NCBI GenBank assembly: GCA_963281255.1
Contig: OY725490.1
Coordinates: forward strand, 1,426,001 to 1,490,000
Direction of reading: 5' to 3'
DNA length: 64,000 bases
Source: Aphrocallistes beatrix
Taxonomy: Eukaryota > Porifera > Hexactinellida > Sceptrulophora > Aphrocallistidae
This document shows, piece after piece, positions 1 to 12,144 of the stretch. The first letter of the stretch is position 1, and each line of letters opens with the position of its first letter. The notes under the pieces are model-generated. The model did not search any database, was not told the origin of the DNA, and saw nothing but the letters and a program-made list of their open reading frames with translations. The translations under genes were made by a program, and so were the position numbers.

Positions 1-29
1 CACACAGTACAAGTATATAGTATAATAAA

Positions 30-545
30 TAAGTAAATACATCATTCCATCATGTCACACTTTCCATAATACTCATCACAGTGGACTCTTTGGTCAATTG
101 ATGGATCATGGCCTCATGGGTCAATTGATGGATCATGGCCTCATGGGTTATTCGCTTGATGATTCCGGTTACATAGGTCATGGGTCAATTATTATTACTC
201 ATTTGCAGTTCCATCCTGGATACCACCCTACTAATGTGTCTGATTGAAATCAGATATCGGAGATGCACAACTCAATATAATTTAAAGTTTAACAATTCAG
301 TTATTGCTATCAAAAATATTATTAGGCAAATTTATGTCTCAATACCATCCATTGTACTGAAACAATGAACTTCACCATTAAAACAGACCCATAACGTGAT
401 TGTAATGAAACTGTATTATAAGCTAGCGTATTCTAAACTTAGTGCTTATAAAACTACTTTACAAACTTCAAACAAAACTAAATACAGGTAAGTTGAGCTC
501 TATGCTCTGGGTGTCTATCCGATGCCCTTATTCTAAAAATAAACG
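30..545. repeat. Segmental-duplication block S, copy 1
   Basis: This block recurs at about 20585-21060 and, in part, at 14551-14875 and 11960-12065, with only scattered differences. It contains two tandem copies of a short phrase (tcaattgatggatcatgg) at 90-150 and ends in a strong splice-donor-like caggtaag at about 486. The stretch before that donor is open in one frame in the 14.7 kb copy, so it may descend from an exon, but I do not recognise any protein. The short open frame at 180-368 lies in it and is not conserved. Confidence 0.7.
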
Positions 546-554
546 AATGATATT

Positions 555-753
555 CCTATTTCACAAACTAAATGTGAGCTGTCAAAATTTTTAAAATTGA
601 CAAATTTGGTGATTTTTCGTGCGACATTAATTATAACAGCAGGACGACGTATTTATAGATGTTATCTCCCTTATGATTAATCAATGTGACCCCAGGCGCC
701 TCCGGTGTAGTGTCCGCCAGTCGCGCAGCGCAAGCAAGCGAAGCCGCTCTTGT
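555..753 (-). mobile_element. Hairpin-ended interspersed element (HE), fragment
   Basis: Reverse-orientation end of the HE family: on the minus strand it begins acaag(a/c)gcg..., followed by GC-rich self-complementary modules, and then AT-rich sequence matching 1419-1600. It lies just downstream of receptor gene R1. Confidence 0.6.
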
Positions 754-937
754 AATAATAAAATGCTAAGATAATTCATCAAATATCTTTAATCACTAAA
801 AGTATCCTAACATCCATGAAATAGAGAATACAATATAGCTTCGAATTAGGATATTTATCTCTTAGTTCAACCATAGCATTCTAGAAAATATATATAAAAT
901 AGTTCATTTTAAAAGAAGTTTGTATTCACCAATCAGT

Positions 938-3900
938 TTACAGACTGGCATATTGATTAGTCTCAACGTGGTCTATATTACTATAGGGAGTAGGCGAGAT
1001 GTTTGGAGCCATCACTATTTTTCCAGCATGTGGGCCATGATCTATCTCCGAGTACTTGAGTTCGATCTGTGGAAAGAAATTGATAGAAATAATTAGATAA
1101 AGGATGGATAGTTATTTGCATTTACCATTTAAATAGTAATATTGAAATGAATTGTATTGGGAATTAGAAGTGTTGGACTGATACCAGTAGTACCAAAGCT
1201 GTGTGTCGATTCGCTCATAAGTATATATTGACTTTTAGTTAGTACATATTGCTATTACCTTGTCTTCCACCACAGGTCCAGGTATCCTGGTTACGTTACT
1301 GTAAGGATTTTCTATTCCCTGAGATCTACTCAAATAATTAGATTAAAATATAAATATCAGTTCAAAGCAATATACAGTAAATATTGGATAAGATATAATT
1401 TCCACACCAGTTATTGCTACAAGCGCGCTTCGCGCTTGCTTGCGCTGCGCGGCTGGCGAACACTTCGCGTCCGCCGGAGGCTCCCTTCGGTCACCTGGAG
1501 TCACATTGGTTAATTATAAGGGAAATACATCTCTAAATATGTCTATTCTACTGTGCTAATCGATATCACTCGAAAAATCACCAAATTTGTGAATTTAAAA
1601 ATTTTTGATGCGTAATGATGACGTCATAACAAAGTGATGAGTCATCATTTTTTATGATAGTCGTATCATATGTGAGACATGTTAGTATACAGATTCTATT
1701 AAAATTTCAGCCTTCTATCTCCTATAATGGCTGAGTTATGCCCGAATAACTGTGTTGCTTAACTTTTAAAAATGTGACAATGACGTCATAATTCCATGAT
1801 GAGTCGACATTTTGCTCTGAGCTCAGAACTTACTGGAGCCATAGCCAAAATACTCCCACATGCCAAAAATTAGCTTTCTATGACCGGCAGTTTCTTCAAT
1901 CAATTCGTTACAGATATATATACACAATAATCGAGTTTTAATAGTAAGGATAGTGAGATATTGGTTATAGTAGTAATTTGGCCAAAAATTATCTGACCCG
2001 GCATTATCACTACATACAGTATGTTCCATAATTATTGGTAGTGATTTCAAATTGCTACTATATTTCACAGGGGCTACCTTGATGATTCATATGCTAATAA
2101 ATAAGTAAAGTGGAGCAAAAGGAATAATTTTATCCAATATTTGTTGAAAATAATCAATACTTAATTTTCTACCCTTATAATTCTCTTGTCCATTGAGAGG
2201 CAAAAAGGTTGGATGAATTCGGGTTCGAACGATTGCCAAATCTCTAAAATCCCAGTCCTTAACTGCTCAACTGTTTTAGGCGCACGTATCATCAGTCTAC
2301 TCTTAAAGACTGCCCTGAGATTCTCAATTGGAGCAAGATCAGGGCTGTTAGGGGGCCAATCGATCCTGAGGGGGACAAATTCGGTCCTCCATGCCTTTGC
2401 TACCTTTGCTGTGTGGACAGGGCTATTATCCTCTTGCAGGTCCATTCACTACCTTTATTTATTTCTTTGATTGTTATTTTAATTATTTCTTTGATTGATT
2501 TTCTTAATTATTTTTTGATTGATTTTTCTTAAACAAAAATAATTATTCAAAAGATTTATTCGACAATAAATTCAACACTTACTCTTTCACAGCCTTTTCT
2601 GATTCTGTGTATCCTAAAAAGTGGTAGATCTAATCCAGTGGTTCCCAACCTCTTTTACCTCGTGCACCCCCTGACACCTAAAAATTATTTTGTGCACCCC
2701 AGGACCCACCTAAATCTGAAAAACTCTATTGATCCGACTTGTCATTGCAATAAGGACGACTAATAATAAGGACGAATCCTTGTCCCGTGCACCCCCGATT
2801 AAGGACCCGTGCACCCCTAGGGGGTTCATGCACCCCAGTTTGGGAACCGCTGATCTAATCAGTAGACTAACTACACAGTAAATCTAATTTTAAAATCAAA
2901 CTAACTATGGCTCTCTTTTCTTTTGCACCAGTAGACAATAATAATCAATACAAACAGAGCTATGAGTATGATCAGGATAACAAAGACTGCTCCCACAGCA
3001 GATCCAATGATCACTGAAGAGGAAATAGTAAAGGTTAAATTATGGTAAAAATTACTAAGCGTATTATAGAAAATCTCTTGCGATTCTTTTCATTCATTTC
3101 AGAAGTTTCTAATAATATACTCTTCTGTGATCTCTTTATTTATCTCGTATTTTATTACTATACTATCTCAAGGCTTGCTGTGTCTTAGATATCACAAAAC
3201 TACTAAGTTCTGAGTCTACAGCAGTGAATTCAAAGTTAGGATATTAATTAACTGGGGTCATTTCTATTTATAGTAAAGCCACACACTTCTAAGGTTTCCC
3301 GCCCAAAATGAAATGAATTAGCAAAAAACTAGCGTCATTTAAGAGTTATTAATTCTAATTATTTAAAGTTAAGAATATATTCACTTCAATCTCATCTTAT
3401 TCGGGAGATATGAATCGAATTAAAGCCAAAAGAAGAAAATCATAAAATGCTGCGTAATCATGATGATTTAGAATATTTTGGAAATCGAAGGTTGGTGCAA
3501 ATTTACATATAATGACCCATCAATACAAAAAACTGTTGTCATGAGCCATTACGGTCGGATGCTAGTACTCATTTAGAACTGTGCACCTACAAGATCATAC
3601 TTGTATATACGTATCCTATACAAAGAAAGGCAGGGCATACTACCAACCCCTCTTGAAAGTTCCCTGGATTTTAGGAGTGAAATCCCTGAATGTTATCATA
3701 TTTTTAAGCATGAATCGACTTATTTCGGAATTCGCGATCCAGGGAAATCCCTGGATTTAAAATAATCGCCGAATATATGTAATTAAATATTTCGAAATGG
3801 GGAAGTAAATATTTAGCAAAAGGTACATCGTATATAATGTAATCTTACTCGTTAAATAATCACTTTATCAAAATTCTAGAACAATTTTCGAAATTCGTTA

Positions 3901-6900
3901 TTTAGGAAAATTTCCTGGATCCCTGAAGACTTGCCAAATAATAAGGAACATAAAATTACTCAATAATTCTATGAACAATATTACATTAATGGAAATTATT
4001 ATAGACTAGTTAAAAGCTCAAAATCCCTGGATTCCTGGATCATATTTCATTTTCCCTGGATAATCTAGGGATCCCTGGAGGGTTGGTAAGTATGACAGGG
4101 GTGCTGCATTTGTCAGACAAAAATTATTTGCATTTGTCAGAATTTTTACAGGTATGCTTTTTGTCAGACTTATATTATTGTTATTGTTATTGTTATAAGT
4201 TTCGTGAGAGGGTGGTTAAGTGGCATTTTGTTTCTTTTAGAATGAATGGGAGAGCGAAAGTGAGCATTTTGGAGAGTAATATGATAAGAAAGGTGTGAAA
4301 AGGAGCCTTTTAATTTCGAAATATTGCCCAATTGAGTGTGGAAGTGTCATTTTTATTTCTTGACAGAGTGGTTGAGTGGCATTTGTTAGAACTCTAGAAA
4401 TTCCATTCTGACAAGTGCATAATTCGATAAAACAGATTTTGACAAAAACCAGTAAATGAAATTCTGACTAATAACATATTCAAGAGTCTGGCAAATGAAT
4501 ACACAGAAATTCTGACAAATGCATACGAAGCACACTAAAAGTAAATACGTACTTGCTTTACTCACTTGGTAAATTGCTGGTTGGATCTGTAACATCTATA
4601 AACAATGATTTGATTAATTTCTTAACTTTAAAGAATTAAGGTTAATAGTTTTTTAATCTGAATACCGTATGTTGAAAATATGTTGAAGCCGGTGTGAAAA
4701 TTACACTTATATCTTCTAACTGAATCGTAGATTCATTATTTGACACCTACATGCCAATTTTGATATCTCTACGCAGGGCCGGCGGAACTGGTCCGGCTTT
4801 GGCCGGACCAATTTTATGCCATTATGGCTTATTTTCATATGCAAATTTGCTTTTGGCAGAACCAACTTTCGCTATGGTCGGACCAATAAAAAGTTGCTTC
4901 CGCTGGGCCTGCTACGACTTACCAATTCTTCAATCAATTCGGACAAACATTAAAAATCCTAGCGTTATAATATACAAGATAATAAGTAAATTTGAACGCT
5001 CAACTGTCAACATCATTCACCATAAGGGGAAGTGGTAGGTTCCTGTGAAGAATTAGAAGGAGTAGGTTTTGAGGTGGGTGGAGTAGGAGGACTGTCTAAA
5101 AACACAGAAAATCGTAAAAGAGTGTGCATCAATTTATAAAATGCTACTTTAGGTTAATGTTGTACTTCATGGTAATGTCTATAGCATAATATTGTATCAT
5201 TATTTAACTGAATATTCCAACAATCCACATTTCCATTTCTTTTCATTGGAGAAATACTATGTTACTTTTCACTTTTAATTTCAATGGCATACTTAATTGT
5301 ACTACAGAGAATGCCGAGCATTTGTTTATGGCTTCAGTGGCATAGAAAATGGCTGGGAGACATCCGCGATATCGGAGACACTGTGTCCCCTCTGGGCATT
5401 CTACGGCATTCTGCGGGGAATTCCCACAGAAATCCTTTGGGAATGGGAATTGAAACTCCATTTCCACGGCAAACCTGCGTATCATCAAAACCTAATTTTG
5501 ATATACTATTTTAAAGAGTAAACCTAACACATAGAAATTAGGGATAAGACATGTGCTACAGATAATATAACTCCTACAAAAGTAAGGCAGATACAGAATT
5601 AGAATCAATAGAATAGTGACATACTTGAGTTGAAGAAACATTCCATTGCTTTTCCACTGAATGACTGTCCACACTGCTGTACTATCATCAAGTTAGCTGT
5701 AATGTTAGTTTCTACTCCATCTAGCTGAGTGAAGTTGTGAGCAGTTAGAACTGTATTGTAACTGAGTTGAGAAGATGGTAGAGTGAAGCTAGTACTGTCA
5801 GTGTATGTGTATGTTACACCTTGTCTACTGTGAGAGTAGAGGAGTTGGAGAGAATACGAGATGTCTAATCCTGATACTCCTGATGGCTGTGGATTAGGAG
5901 TAGTCAATCCCTAAATATTGAATATAACCCTGTTACAATGTTATGAAGGTTGAAATCTAGAAACAGTTGCACAAAGCATCTTCCACATTATACGTAAAAT
6001 ATCAGTATTTCATTTATGATAAAAAAGACCATCATAGATGGTGCAGTCATTATAATATTTTCAAAATTAAGATGTTACAAAAGATTCAGTAGTCAAGACA
6101 TGATAATTAAAACACTTCTTACTAACAAGTTTAATTAGTCGCCCTAAAAGTATAAATCTTTATACTTTGAAATACTAAATAGCCGAACACCAATAGTAAC
6201 TGCTCAACTAACCCAATTGATTGTGAGTTCTTCTGTGGCATTATGATAAGCAAGACACACAAACTGAGAACTCTTTGTTAGTGAATAACCTAATTGAATT
6301 GCAGACATATTAAATACCTCTAACTTTATTATAAGATTAAAATCTGTAAAAACTCACTTGTAACAGAGTTAACATTAGTAGAGCTGTTAGTAGAGTTACC
6401 AGCACAGCTCATAACTGTTACAGAGTACTGATAATCAGTGTTGATATTCAGAATAGTGGAGTGAATGTAACTGTTAGAACTAGTAGTATCTAGTGGAGAT
6501 CCATCAAGATACAGGAAATACCTATCTACAGTTCTGTTGCTAGGGGGAGTATTCCATGATAGAGATATGTCAGCTGAGCAAGTAGCTGTGTTGAAGTTAG
6601 ATACAGAACTCTGTAGACTGATAGGAGCAGAAGGAGCTAAGAAAATTATTCGATTATATTAAACAACAAGCACGCTTCGCTTGCTTGCGCCCCGCGGCTT
6701 CCGCAGAGTCGCCCTGCGGGCGCCTGGAGTCACTCAATCTAACATATTTTGGAATTATTTCCTTTATATAACTATTGTAAACAAAGGTCGACAAATAATT
6801 TCTCATATGGATCTGAAAATATGATATTCGAAATCTACACCCCTGAAAACCCCATGTCAACCGTTTAAAGCTAGTCTCTAGCATTATTTTCAAAATTCAT

Positions 6901-9224
6901 CAAATGGAGTGAAAATATGTATATAAAGGTGTGAAAATATATAGATAATTTTTTTATTGCCATACACTATAATACATTTAAGCGATCAAACATAAGTTGT
7001 GGCTTTGAAGTATTAATAACAATGACGATATATTGTAGTGTTGTACTTGTATAATGATTTCTATTGTGATAGTATAGGTCATTTATTTAGTATAGAAAAG
7101 GTGTGAAAAATTGTTTTCCATTTTTTTTGAAGAGGTGTGAAAATTTCGCTTAGATCTTAGAACTTAATGGTAGATTCATCATTTGACACCTACATGCCAA
7201 TTTTCGTATCTCTACGACTTGCCAATTCTTCAATCAATTCGAACAAACAAACAAACAAACAAACAAATCCTAGCATTTTAATATATAAGATTTCAGCAAG
7301 AAAATCGGAAGAAAATTGGGCTGGGGGCTCGAATCCCCCTGCATTGGAAGATGGCCCATAGACACAATACAAATTTAGGCCTGAGCTCCGAATCACGATA
7401 ATATGAAAAATGTTTAAAAAGTTCTCGTACAATTTTTGCCACATGTGACGATTTTGGTACCCTAGCTTTAGGTGGAGAATAAAAGGAAAGTTTAACAGAG
7501 ATCAACATTACTGACCAAACATTAGCTTCATGCAAAAAATGCATGTAGGTTCATCAACACCATCTAATACTGTGAAATCAAATCCAAACTCATTGGAATA
7601 TTCGTTATACTTTCTCTTCTTCGACATACTGATTATCATCTGCATCAGAATATTCGTTATACTTTCATGCAAAAGAAAAATTTCGTACGTTCACAATAAA
7701 TTAATTAGGGGAATTTTCAACCAAGGTTGTTGAGAAAAAAAACAGGACCCTAGGTGCTATTTTTAAAATCATCAATAATACACAATAAGAGAAAAATATT
7801 TGATATGTATGGTAATTTTTTTCCAGTGGTATTGTTTTAAGTGAGATATTTATTATTACTATTTAGGATGACTAGTCTACCCCATCCCATGTTAAGAACT
7901 TCTGAGATAATAATACCGGATATCTTTTTTATTATCTAAAACTTGGCGCCAATTAAGATATATTTGGAATGTTTAGCATCCCGTGAGGTCCAGATAGTGA
8001 AAGATTTATCTTTTAATTTATGCATACCATACATGCCAACCTGAGCCATGATAAAAACGGGACGCAGCGTTGAATTTCGCGGGACATAGCGGGACGCAAC
8101 AGAAAGTATTATACATGAGTGAAAAAAGCGGAACATAATGGGGAAATTTCATGTAAAAGCGGGACATTCGAGAAAATTAGCTCAATAGAAGAGTGAAAAA
8201 AGCGGGACAGTTGGCAAGTATAGCATACTCAAAAATGAAATATTAATTAACTAAACCTGGTCTATTGTTAGGATGGAATTATAAAAAATCAAATAATAAC
8301 ATACCAGCTTGTTCCAAAGGAAGAATTATTACTGACTGTAAATCACTGCCTCCACTGGGAGTATAATTAATATAGCATCCCATACTTAGATTTATATATT
8401 TATCGGAGTAGGAATTGAGAGTGATTGATCCAATTACATAAGTACTGCTTCCAGAAGGAGCTGTAGCACTGAAATCTCCTAAATATATTTTGTGAAAACT
8501 CCCCCTTCCATTTACTGAGGCAACATCAACTGGTTCATTAGGGAATTCTCCAAAGACAAAACAGGTTCTAGGATCTAACATTTCACCAACTCCAGCAGTA
8601 AATGTACAGCTTACAGTCACACGATCTCCAATACAAACAGCTGGTGGATCCAGCGTGGCCGTAGGTGTAACTGTAAAATAATGAAGTAAAGGATGGAAGG
8701 CTATAAGTTTAGTAAATAAGAATCTTCCAGAGCATTAATGGAGTGCAATCCTACATATTTTGTGGACATTCCTTTTAATAAAGTTTGTTTCCATAATTTC
8801 CCCTGATATCTAACAATTTTTCTTAACGTTTCCTACTGAAATTAAATATAGTTACTAGATTCATTATGCACTTGATCGAGACCGCTATTGTATAATCGTA
8901 TAGAACAGCGATTTCCAAACTGGGGTACATGAACCCCCTAGGGGTGCACGGGACAAGGATTCGTCCTCATTGCAATGACAAGTCGGATCAATAGAGTTTT
9001 TCAGATTTAGGTGGGTTCTGGGGTGCACAAAATAATTTTTAGGTGTCAGGGAATTCACGAGGTAAAAGAGGTTGGGAACCACTGGTATATAACTAGGTAA
9101 ATTATGTAGTCATATGTAGTATTTGGAGATATATTAATAATTCTAAGTTAACCAGTATCTACTTCATACCTCCATAGAGAAGTTGAGGGAAGAGGAGAAG
9201 TATCTGAAAGATGAACAAATACAT
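938..9224 (-). CDS. R1: Ig/FN3 transmembrane receptor with ITAM-like tail
   Basis: Eleven exons read by eye: 9224-9170, 8670-8305, 6636-6358, 6289-6213, 5910-5625, 5095-5021, 4595-4566, 3013-2906, 2613-2583, 1325-1259, 1066-938. All have GT-AG introns and phases agree, giving 500 aa. Seen: a signal peptide (residues 1-18, MYLFIFQILLLFPQLLYG), an Ig-like domain (19-141), two FN3 domains (141-234 and 234-355, the second split by an intron after the Trp of INW), a Pro/Thr/Ser stalk, a 30-nt microexon, a membrane helix (about 392-418, GSAVGAVFVILIILIALF) and a basic stop-transfer. The tail has NPYSNV (Y444), LKYSEI (Y463, fits the ITIM consensus) and YSNI-DHVETNQ-YASL (Y486 and Y497, ITAM spacing) ending at the stop. 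Known: such motifs recruit SH2 proteins when phosphorylated by Src/Syk-type kinases. Inferred: cell-surface recognition receptor. The introns are full of MITEs. Exon edges could be off by a few bases and alternative splicing is not excluded. Confidence 0.85.
1419..1951 (+). mobile_element. HE family element, near complete
   Basis: Starts acaagcgcgcttcgc, followed by three GC-rich self-complementary modules to about 1500 (the second around gaacacttcgcgtcc). AT-rich DNA follows, then a conserved phrase (ttcttcaatcaattcg) with a short TA-rich run, and the element ends ttttaatagtaaggat. The element at 58949-59425 has both ends. It sits in an intron of R1. It has no coding capacity and resembles non-autonomous Helitron-like elements, but that class is inference. 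Confidence 0.6.
2161..2445 (-). pseudogene. Tc1/mariner transposase C-terminal fragment
   Basis: The 94-residue frame carries QEDNSPVHTAK and, further on, WPPNSPDLAPIENL. These are the second Asp and the Glu regions of the Tc1-type DDE catalytic domain. The N-terminal DNA-binding part and the first catalytic Asp are absent, so it is a truncated relic within an R1 intron. The frame on the opposite strand is a shadow. Confidence 0.85.
2636..2852 (+). mobile_element. hAT-type MITE (cagtggttcccaacc)
   Basis: Terminal inverted repeats cagtggttcccaacc and the complement of gtttgggaaccgctg are flanked by a perfect 8-bp target duplication, atctaatc (2628-2635 and 2853-2860). The 8-bp duplication and CAGNG ends are diagnostic for hAT. 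A second copy lies inverted at 8906-9084. Confidence 0.9.
3645..4095. mobile_element. MITE with 'ccctgga' inverted ends
   Basis: Bounded by accaacccctcttgaaagttccctgg and the inverted counterpart ccctggagggttggta. The interior has several copies of tccctggat and its complement. It is non-coding and lies in an R1 intron. Confidence 0.55.
4096..4545. repeat. 'tgtcaga'-rich inverted-repeat region
   Basis: Multiple copies of gcatttgtcaga on the left are mirrored by tctgacaaatgc-like copies on the right (4420-4530), as in a foldback MITE. The short open frames at 4083-4298 and 4386-4595 lie in it and look meaningless, apart from the true 30-nt R1 microexon at 4566-4595. Confidence 0.4.
4715..4985 (+). 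mobile_element. HE-family tail with a nested MITE
   Basis: The sequence tgacacctacatgccaattt ... caattcttcaatcaattcg matches the HE tails at 7175-7289 and 50471-50620. It is interrupted at about 4774-4913 by a small element with ends cagggccggcgg / ccgctgggcctg and an apparent ctacg duplication. A relative of the nested element is at 54284-54355. Confidence 0.55.
6666..7289 (+). mobile_element. HE family element, full length
   Basis: Starts acaagcacgcttcgcttgc with the GC-rich hairpin modules (ccgcagagtcgccctgcggg). AT-rich DNA follows, then the conserved tail ttcttcaatcaattcg, a run of five aaac units, and the end cctagcattttaatatataag. A diverged copy of the first third is at 52468-52640. 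It sits in an R1 intron. Confidence 0.6.
8034..8221. mobile_element. MITE with 'gggac' internal motifs, copy 1
   Basis: Inverted ends are catgccaacctg and the complement cttgccaactg. The interior is rich in gcgggac. Other copies are at 24210-24402 and 55001-55192, and a partial copy is nested in another element at 9552-9640. It is intronic in R1, close to the Ig exon. Confidence 0.7.
8906..9084 (-). mobile_element. hAT-type MITE, inverted second copy
   Basis: Reverse complement of the 2636-2852 element. The ends cagcgatttccaaac and gttgggaaccactg are flanked by gtatagaa / gtatataa, a 7-of-8 target duplication. It lies in the first intron of R1. The 65-residue open frame here is a by-product. 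Confidence 0.85.
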
Positions 9225-9449
9225 TTCAAGTAGTTCTTCTTAGACGTTACTGAATTCTACAGAAAATATGAATCAGTAAATATGAGGAGAAATGTATACT
9301 TTTGAAATGTTGAGCAGTTAAAAATAAATTCTTTACCCAAAGAAATTGTGTGAAGAGAAGAAATATCTAAAAGAAATTTTACAGAGAATTAATTTTTAAT
9401 TACAAGCTATTTTTTGATTTAGTTTATAACACAATATTTGTTTATTAAT

Positions 9450-10140
9450 ACAAGCACGCTTCGCTTGCTTGCGCTGCGCGGCTTGCGGACACTTCGTGTC
9501 CGCAGATTTACCCAGTGGGAACTTACGGATATTAGAGAAACAATACGTCGCATACTTGCCAACTGTCCCGTTTTTGGCGGGACGTCCCACTTTTTTCACT
9601 CTTCTATTGAGCTAATTTTCTCGAGTGTCCCGCTGTTTTATACTAAGTACGCTGAATTGTCATTTGTCTACGGTAATGAAATCAGAACTGTAGCAGAAAT
9701 TGTTTCGTGATAAATATAATTTACTTCGTATTAAGTCAACTAATCCTGAATGTAAGCTCAATTTGAATACACAAAGTTCACATTGCTAAAGATTATTATA
9801 CTTAAATAATCAATTCCAGTCCATGTCGTTAAAAGTTATTTTATGATCGAATTGATTGATCGTAGCATATAACACACTTTAATTGTTGTTAACAATCAAA
9901 TTATAGACTCAAAATAGCAGTATTCAATCATTTATATGAAATAGAATCGTGTGAATGGCATTATAAAAGGCTGATAATTGATTGGTTCACATAAACCAAT
10001 GAATTTCAATCACAAATAGTTCTTTTGATTGTATGCATAAGTCAATACTATTTTATTCCAATGTATTTGCATTATAAAATAATAGAATTTGATTGGTCAG
10101 CACATTTTGTCACCTATCTCGGCGAGTTGTAAACACCGAG
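9450..10140 (+). mobile_element. HE family element with nested MITE fragment
   Basis: Begins with the HE hairpin head (acaagcacgcttcgcttgc). From there to about 10135 it matches, in reverse, 50625-51565. At about 9552-9640 a partial gggac-type MITE is inserted that is missing from the 51 kb copy, so this insertion is younger than the element. It lies upstream of R1. Confidence 0.6.
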
Positions 10141-10231
10141 GTGCACATCTCCATATCACTTTGCACCTCCTGTAAAAATTTCAAGAGGATATCTCTTAAA
10201 CCCCGGTCAGGACACGAATTTCGGACGGCCG

Positions 10232-10700
10232 GAACATCCTCATTTTAGTACTGTGCATCCTATACTATTAGTATAGTAGCTATGCTACTATACTAATACT
10301 ATAGGAAGCACACTAAAAATTGACAGTAAGATGATGTAAACAACATGTTTTCAAAGCTACTATACAACTACATTTTTGGCGTGAGAAAGTAAAGTTTCTA
10401 AAACTTAAAACATACCAAAAAGCAAATAATATAGCATAGCATGAGGAGTGATGTATGTAATGTAAGAATAATTTATCATGCTTGAAGATTACATGAAAAC
10501 GATTTAGAATAAGGTTTTACATTCATTGATCTTGATTAAAAGTTTTGTTGTAATCTAGTTGTTCTTATGAGAAATTTAAATCAACCTTAAGATTTAAGAT
10601 AAAAAGGTTTCGCATTTGCACCGGTGTATTCGCGAATCCACCAACTATTCAGTGTATTCGCGAATCGACCGGTGTATTCGCGAATAAACCAGTTTCGCAT
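10232..10700. repeat. Palindrome and short inverted-repeat element
   Basis: At 10256-10305 there is a near-perfect palindrome built on tactattagtatagtag, about 23-bp arms with one mismatch. At 10608-10710 gtttcgcatttgcaccggtg recurs as gtttcgcatttacactg around repeated tgtattcgcgaat. No coding potential is seen between 10140 and 10870. Confidence 0.5.
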
Positions 10701-10869
10701 TTACACTGCAACATTAATATATATATGTATATATATGTATATACAGTATATACTATATATACATATATGTACTCCAATATAATTAATTAATTAACCCAAT
10801 TAGATTTACAATAGCAACTTTATTCCATTAAATATGTTTGGAACCAACTGTCTTATATTTTATATGTTT

Positions 10870-11760
10870 CAATATAGTGGTGATAGTTAGTATGCTTGCC
10901 TTACCAAGTTAGCATTGTGCATATTCTGAACATATCGAAATTCAATACACATACAAATACCTACGTATATTGTTTCAATCAAACGAGAGATTGCTACTGA
11001 TGTTATTCATGTCCTATACAAACTGTGCATTGAATTACTTTCAAAAATACCTAATTGCATTCAAAACGATTATACTTCGTACGTAGATAGTATGTACATG
11101 TAGTATACTCATTGTCTCAACCAAGTTATAAATACTTTAGATATATTATTGTTGAATATTTCTAAGGTATGTTACATACCGCTGGAGGGAGGGGGTGTTG
11201 GATTTTGAGTTTCGCTTTTCGTACCCAGACTGATTCCTAAATTAATGCAGGAAATAATTATTTTGGGAGTTCCGATACATACGTAATGTGATTGTGAGGT
11301 CATACACTACAAGTTCAACCTTAGTCTCACAATTGCAAATGTTTATGCTTGTAGTATATGTACTGTATATACACTGCCTGGACAAAAGTATTGGACAAAA
11401 GGACAAAACGAATACTTTTGTCCAGGCAGTGTATATTGTATTGTAAAATAGCAGACCTTCTATTTATATGGACTGAGTATACTATATAATCGAGAATAAG
11501 TATTTAATATACTTATTGAAACAAACAGGAAACTTGACAATCACGAGTCAGCACAAACATAATAATCTTTTTGCGAAGATGCGAATTAATAATGTTAATT
11601 TAAACTTATACCTGCATAGAGATTGATGAATGAGTGTAAAATGAGTCATTCTGTAGAAAAATATTCTAAAAATGAGTCATACGAGCAATAATTATAATAT
11701 GGGAACTATCAGAGTATGTTGTGTCTGCTAATAGGGCTGATAGCATTAAATTAGAAGTAT
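10870..11760. repeat. Duplicated receptor-upstream block D, copy 1
   Basis: Non-coding block upstream of R1 that matches 38060-38490 upstream of R3. Shared phrases include agtatgcttrccttaa, aagttagcattgtgcatat and the run ending aaggtatgttacata. In its later part it also matches 21280-22030. The match shows that the R1 and R3 duplication included flanking DNA and may carry shared regulatory sequence. Confidence 0.6.
11372..11431. mobile_element. 60-bp palindromic Tc1-like MITE
   Basis: Arms cactgcctggacaaaagtatt and its exact complement enclose 18 bases and are flanked by TA. The end sequence and TA flanks are typical of Tc1/mariner. It is remarkably short. Confidence 0.75.
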
Positions 11761-12144
11761 AATCATAACATTGTTATGTATCAGACTTAATTAGTGTTCT
11801 TTACTGGTAATGGGTTGGAATTGGGATCAAATTTCCCGAACCCGAGTATGATTATGGAACTGAACCCGCCTCAAGTCATCCGATCCGAATCAGCAAATTT
11901 AAATTCTAGACATGACTAAAGTGCTTAAATTCACTAAAATAAACTCTGTTTTGGTGTTTGTTGTTATGAAACTATATTATAAGTTAGCGTCTTCTAAACT
12001 TAGTGCTTATACTTAGTAAAACTACTTTACAAACTTCAAACAAAACTAAATACAGGTAAGTTAGGACCTGTTTTGTGTTTATCAGTAGAACTAGGTTAGT
12101 GTAAGTGCCGAATGTTACGGGAGGATTCTGAGTGCTTGTAAACA

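Noticed and set aside
9300-9400. Second signal-peptide-like exon for R1
   Set aside because: A short stretch on minus resembles the R4 signal exon and has a donor-like site, but it has no ATG and is not needed for a complete R1.
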